A stretch of DNA of 12,331 bases from an uncultured Collinsella sp. (lineage in GTDB: Bacteria > Actinomycetota > Coriobacteriia > Coriobacteriales > Coriobacteriaceae), in the NCBI GenBank assembly GCA_900551185.1, contig URVF01000024.1, forward strand, positions 1-12,331, read 5' to 3'. Both the position numbers and the translations under genes were made by a program. Below, one piece after another: positions 12,285 through 12,331 of this stretch. The notes under the pieces are model-generated. The model saw only the letters and a program-made list of their open reading frames with translations. It was not told the origin of the DNA and searched no databases. Positions within the stretch are counted from its first letter, which is position 1; each line of letters starts with the position of its first letter.

Positions 12285-12331
12285 CTGTCTCTTATACACA
12301 TCTGACGCTGCCGACGATCTTACGCGTGTAG
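12285..12331 (-). other. Nextera adapter with i5 index, not genomic
   Basis: CTGTCTCTTATACACATCT (12285-12303, Tn5 mosaic end), GACGCTGCCGACGA (12304-12317, Read 1 adapter), TCTTACGC (12318-12325) and GTGTAG (12326-12331, start of the P5 arm). The 8 bases are the reverse complement of GCGTAAGA, which I recognise as the Nextera i5 index S517/N517. This is read-through into the library adapter. Confidence 0.98.

Noticed and set aside
11951..12301. dxr reading frame starting with MCIRDR
   Set aside because: The first codons are translated adapter. Genomic coding starts at 12284 with a truncated dxr.

Overview
This is a short assembled contig (12.3 kb, fairly GC-rich, with strong C/G third-position bias in the well-expressed genes) from a fermentative, anaerobe-type bacterium. 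The protein content and sequence style (bifunctional AdhE, MEP isoprenoid genes, cysteine-containing L28, PyrR-controlled pyr operon) suggest a gut Coriobacteriia/Collinsella-like actinobacterium. That placement is inference from recognised families; no database search was possible. Both ends are not genomic: bases 1-28 and 12285-12331 are untrimmed Illumina Nextera adapter, the right one including an 8-base index, so the genes at both edges (pyrC and dxr) are cut by the assembly and not by evolution.

Layout, left to right. (1) 29-2350, minus strand: pyrimidine biosynthesis operon pyrR-pyrB-pyrC (pyrC truncated), led by a candidate promoter and a leader of about 230 nt that can fold into competing hairpins ending in an intrinsic terminator, i.e. 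a PyrR-type attenuator. (2) 2470-2830, plus strand: rpmB (ribosomal protein L28) with an extended -10 promoter and a strong terminator. (3) 2831-3913: a small REP-element/RAYT unit. A Y1 (HUH) transposase gene on the minus strand is bracketed by two inverted pairs of 29-nt hairpin repeats. (4) 3914-6731, plus strand: an AT-rich regulatory stretch and adhE (882 aa), whose stop codon sits inside its own terminator hairpin. (5) 6803-7642, plus strand: an APH-fold phosphotransferase of unknown substrate with its own terminator. (6) 7667-12284, minus strand: dxr (truncated)-rseP-ispG-proS, a tightly packed cluster of two MEP-pathway isoprenoid enzymes, a site-2 protease and prolyl-tRNA synthetase, ending in a long terminator that converges on the APH gene.

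How the genes work together: pyrR/pyrB/pyrC make and sense UMP precursors. AdhE regenerates NAD+ by reducing acetyl-CoA to ethanol. Dxr and IspG belong to the same non-mevalonate route to IPP/DMAPP. RseP is the intramembrane protease of an envelope-stress type cascade, and here it carries an unusual inserted winged-helix-like segment. The most interesting items are the mobile REP/RAYT unit with its promoter-spanning palindrome, the pyr leader switch, the RseP insertion and the palindrome upstream of adhE. No CRISPR array, tRNA, rRNA, phage or defence system is visible.
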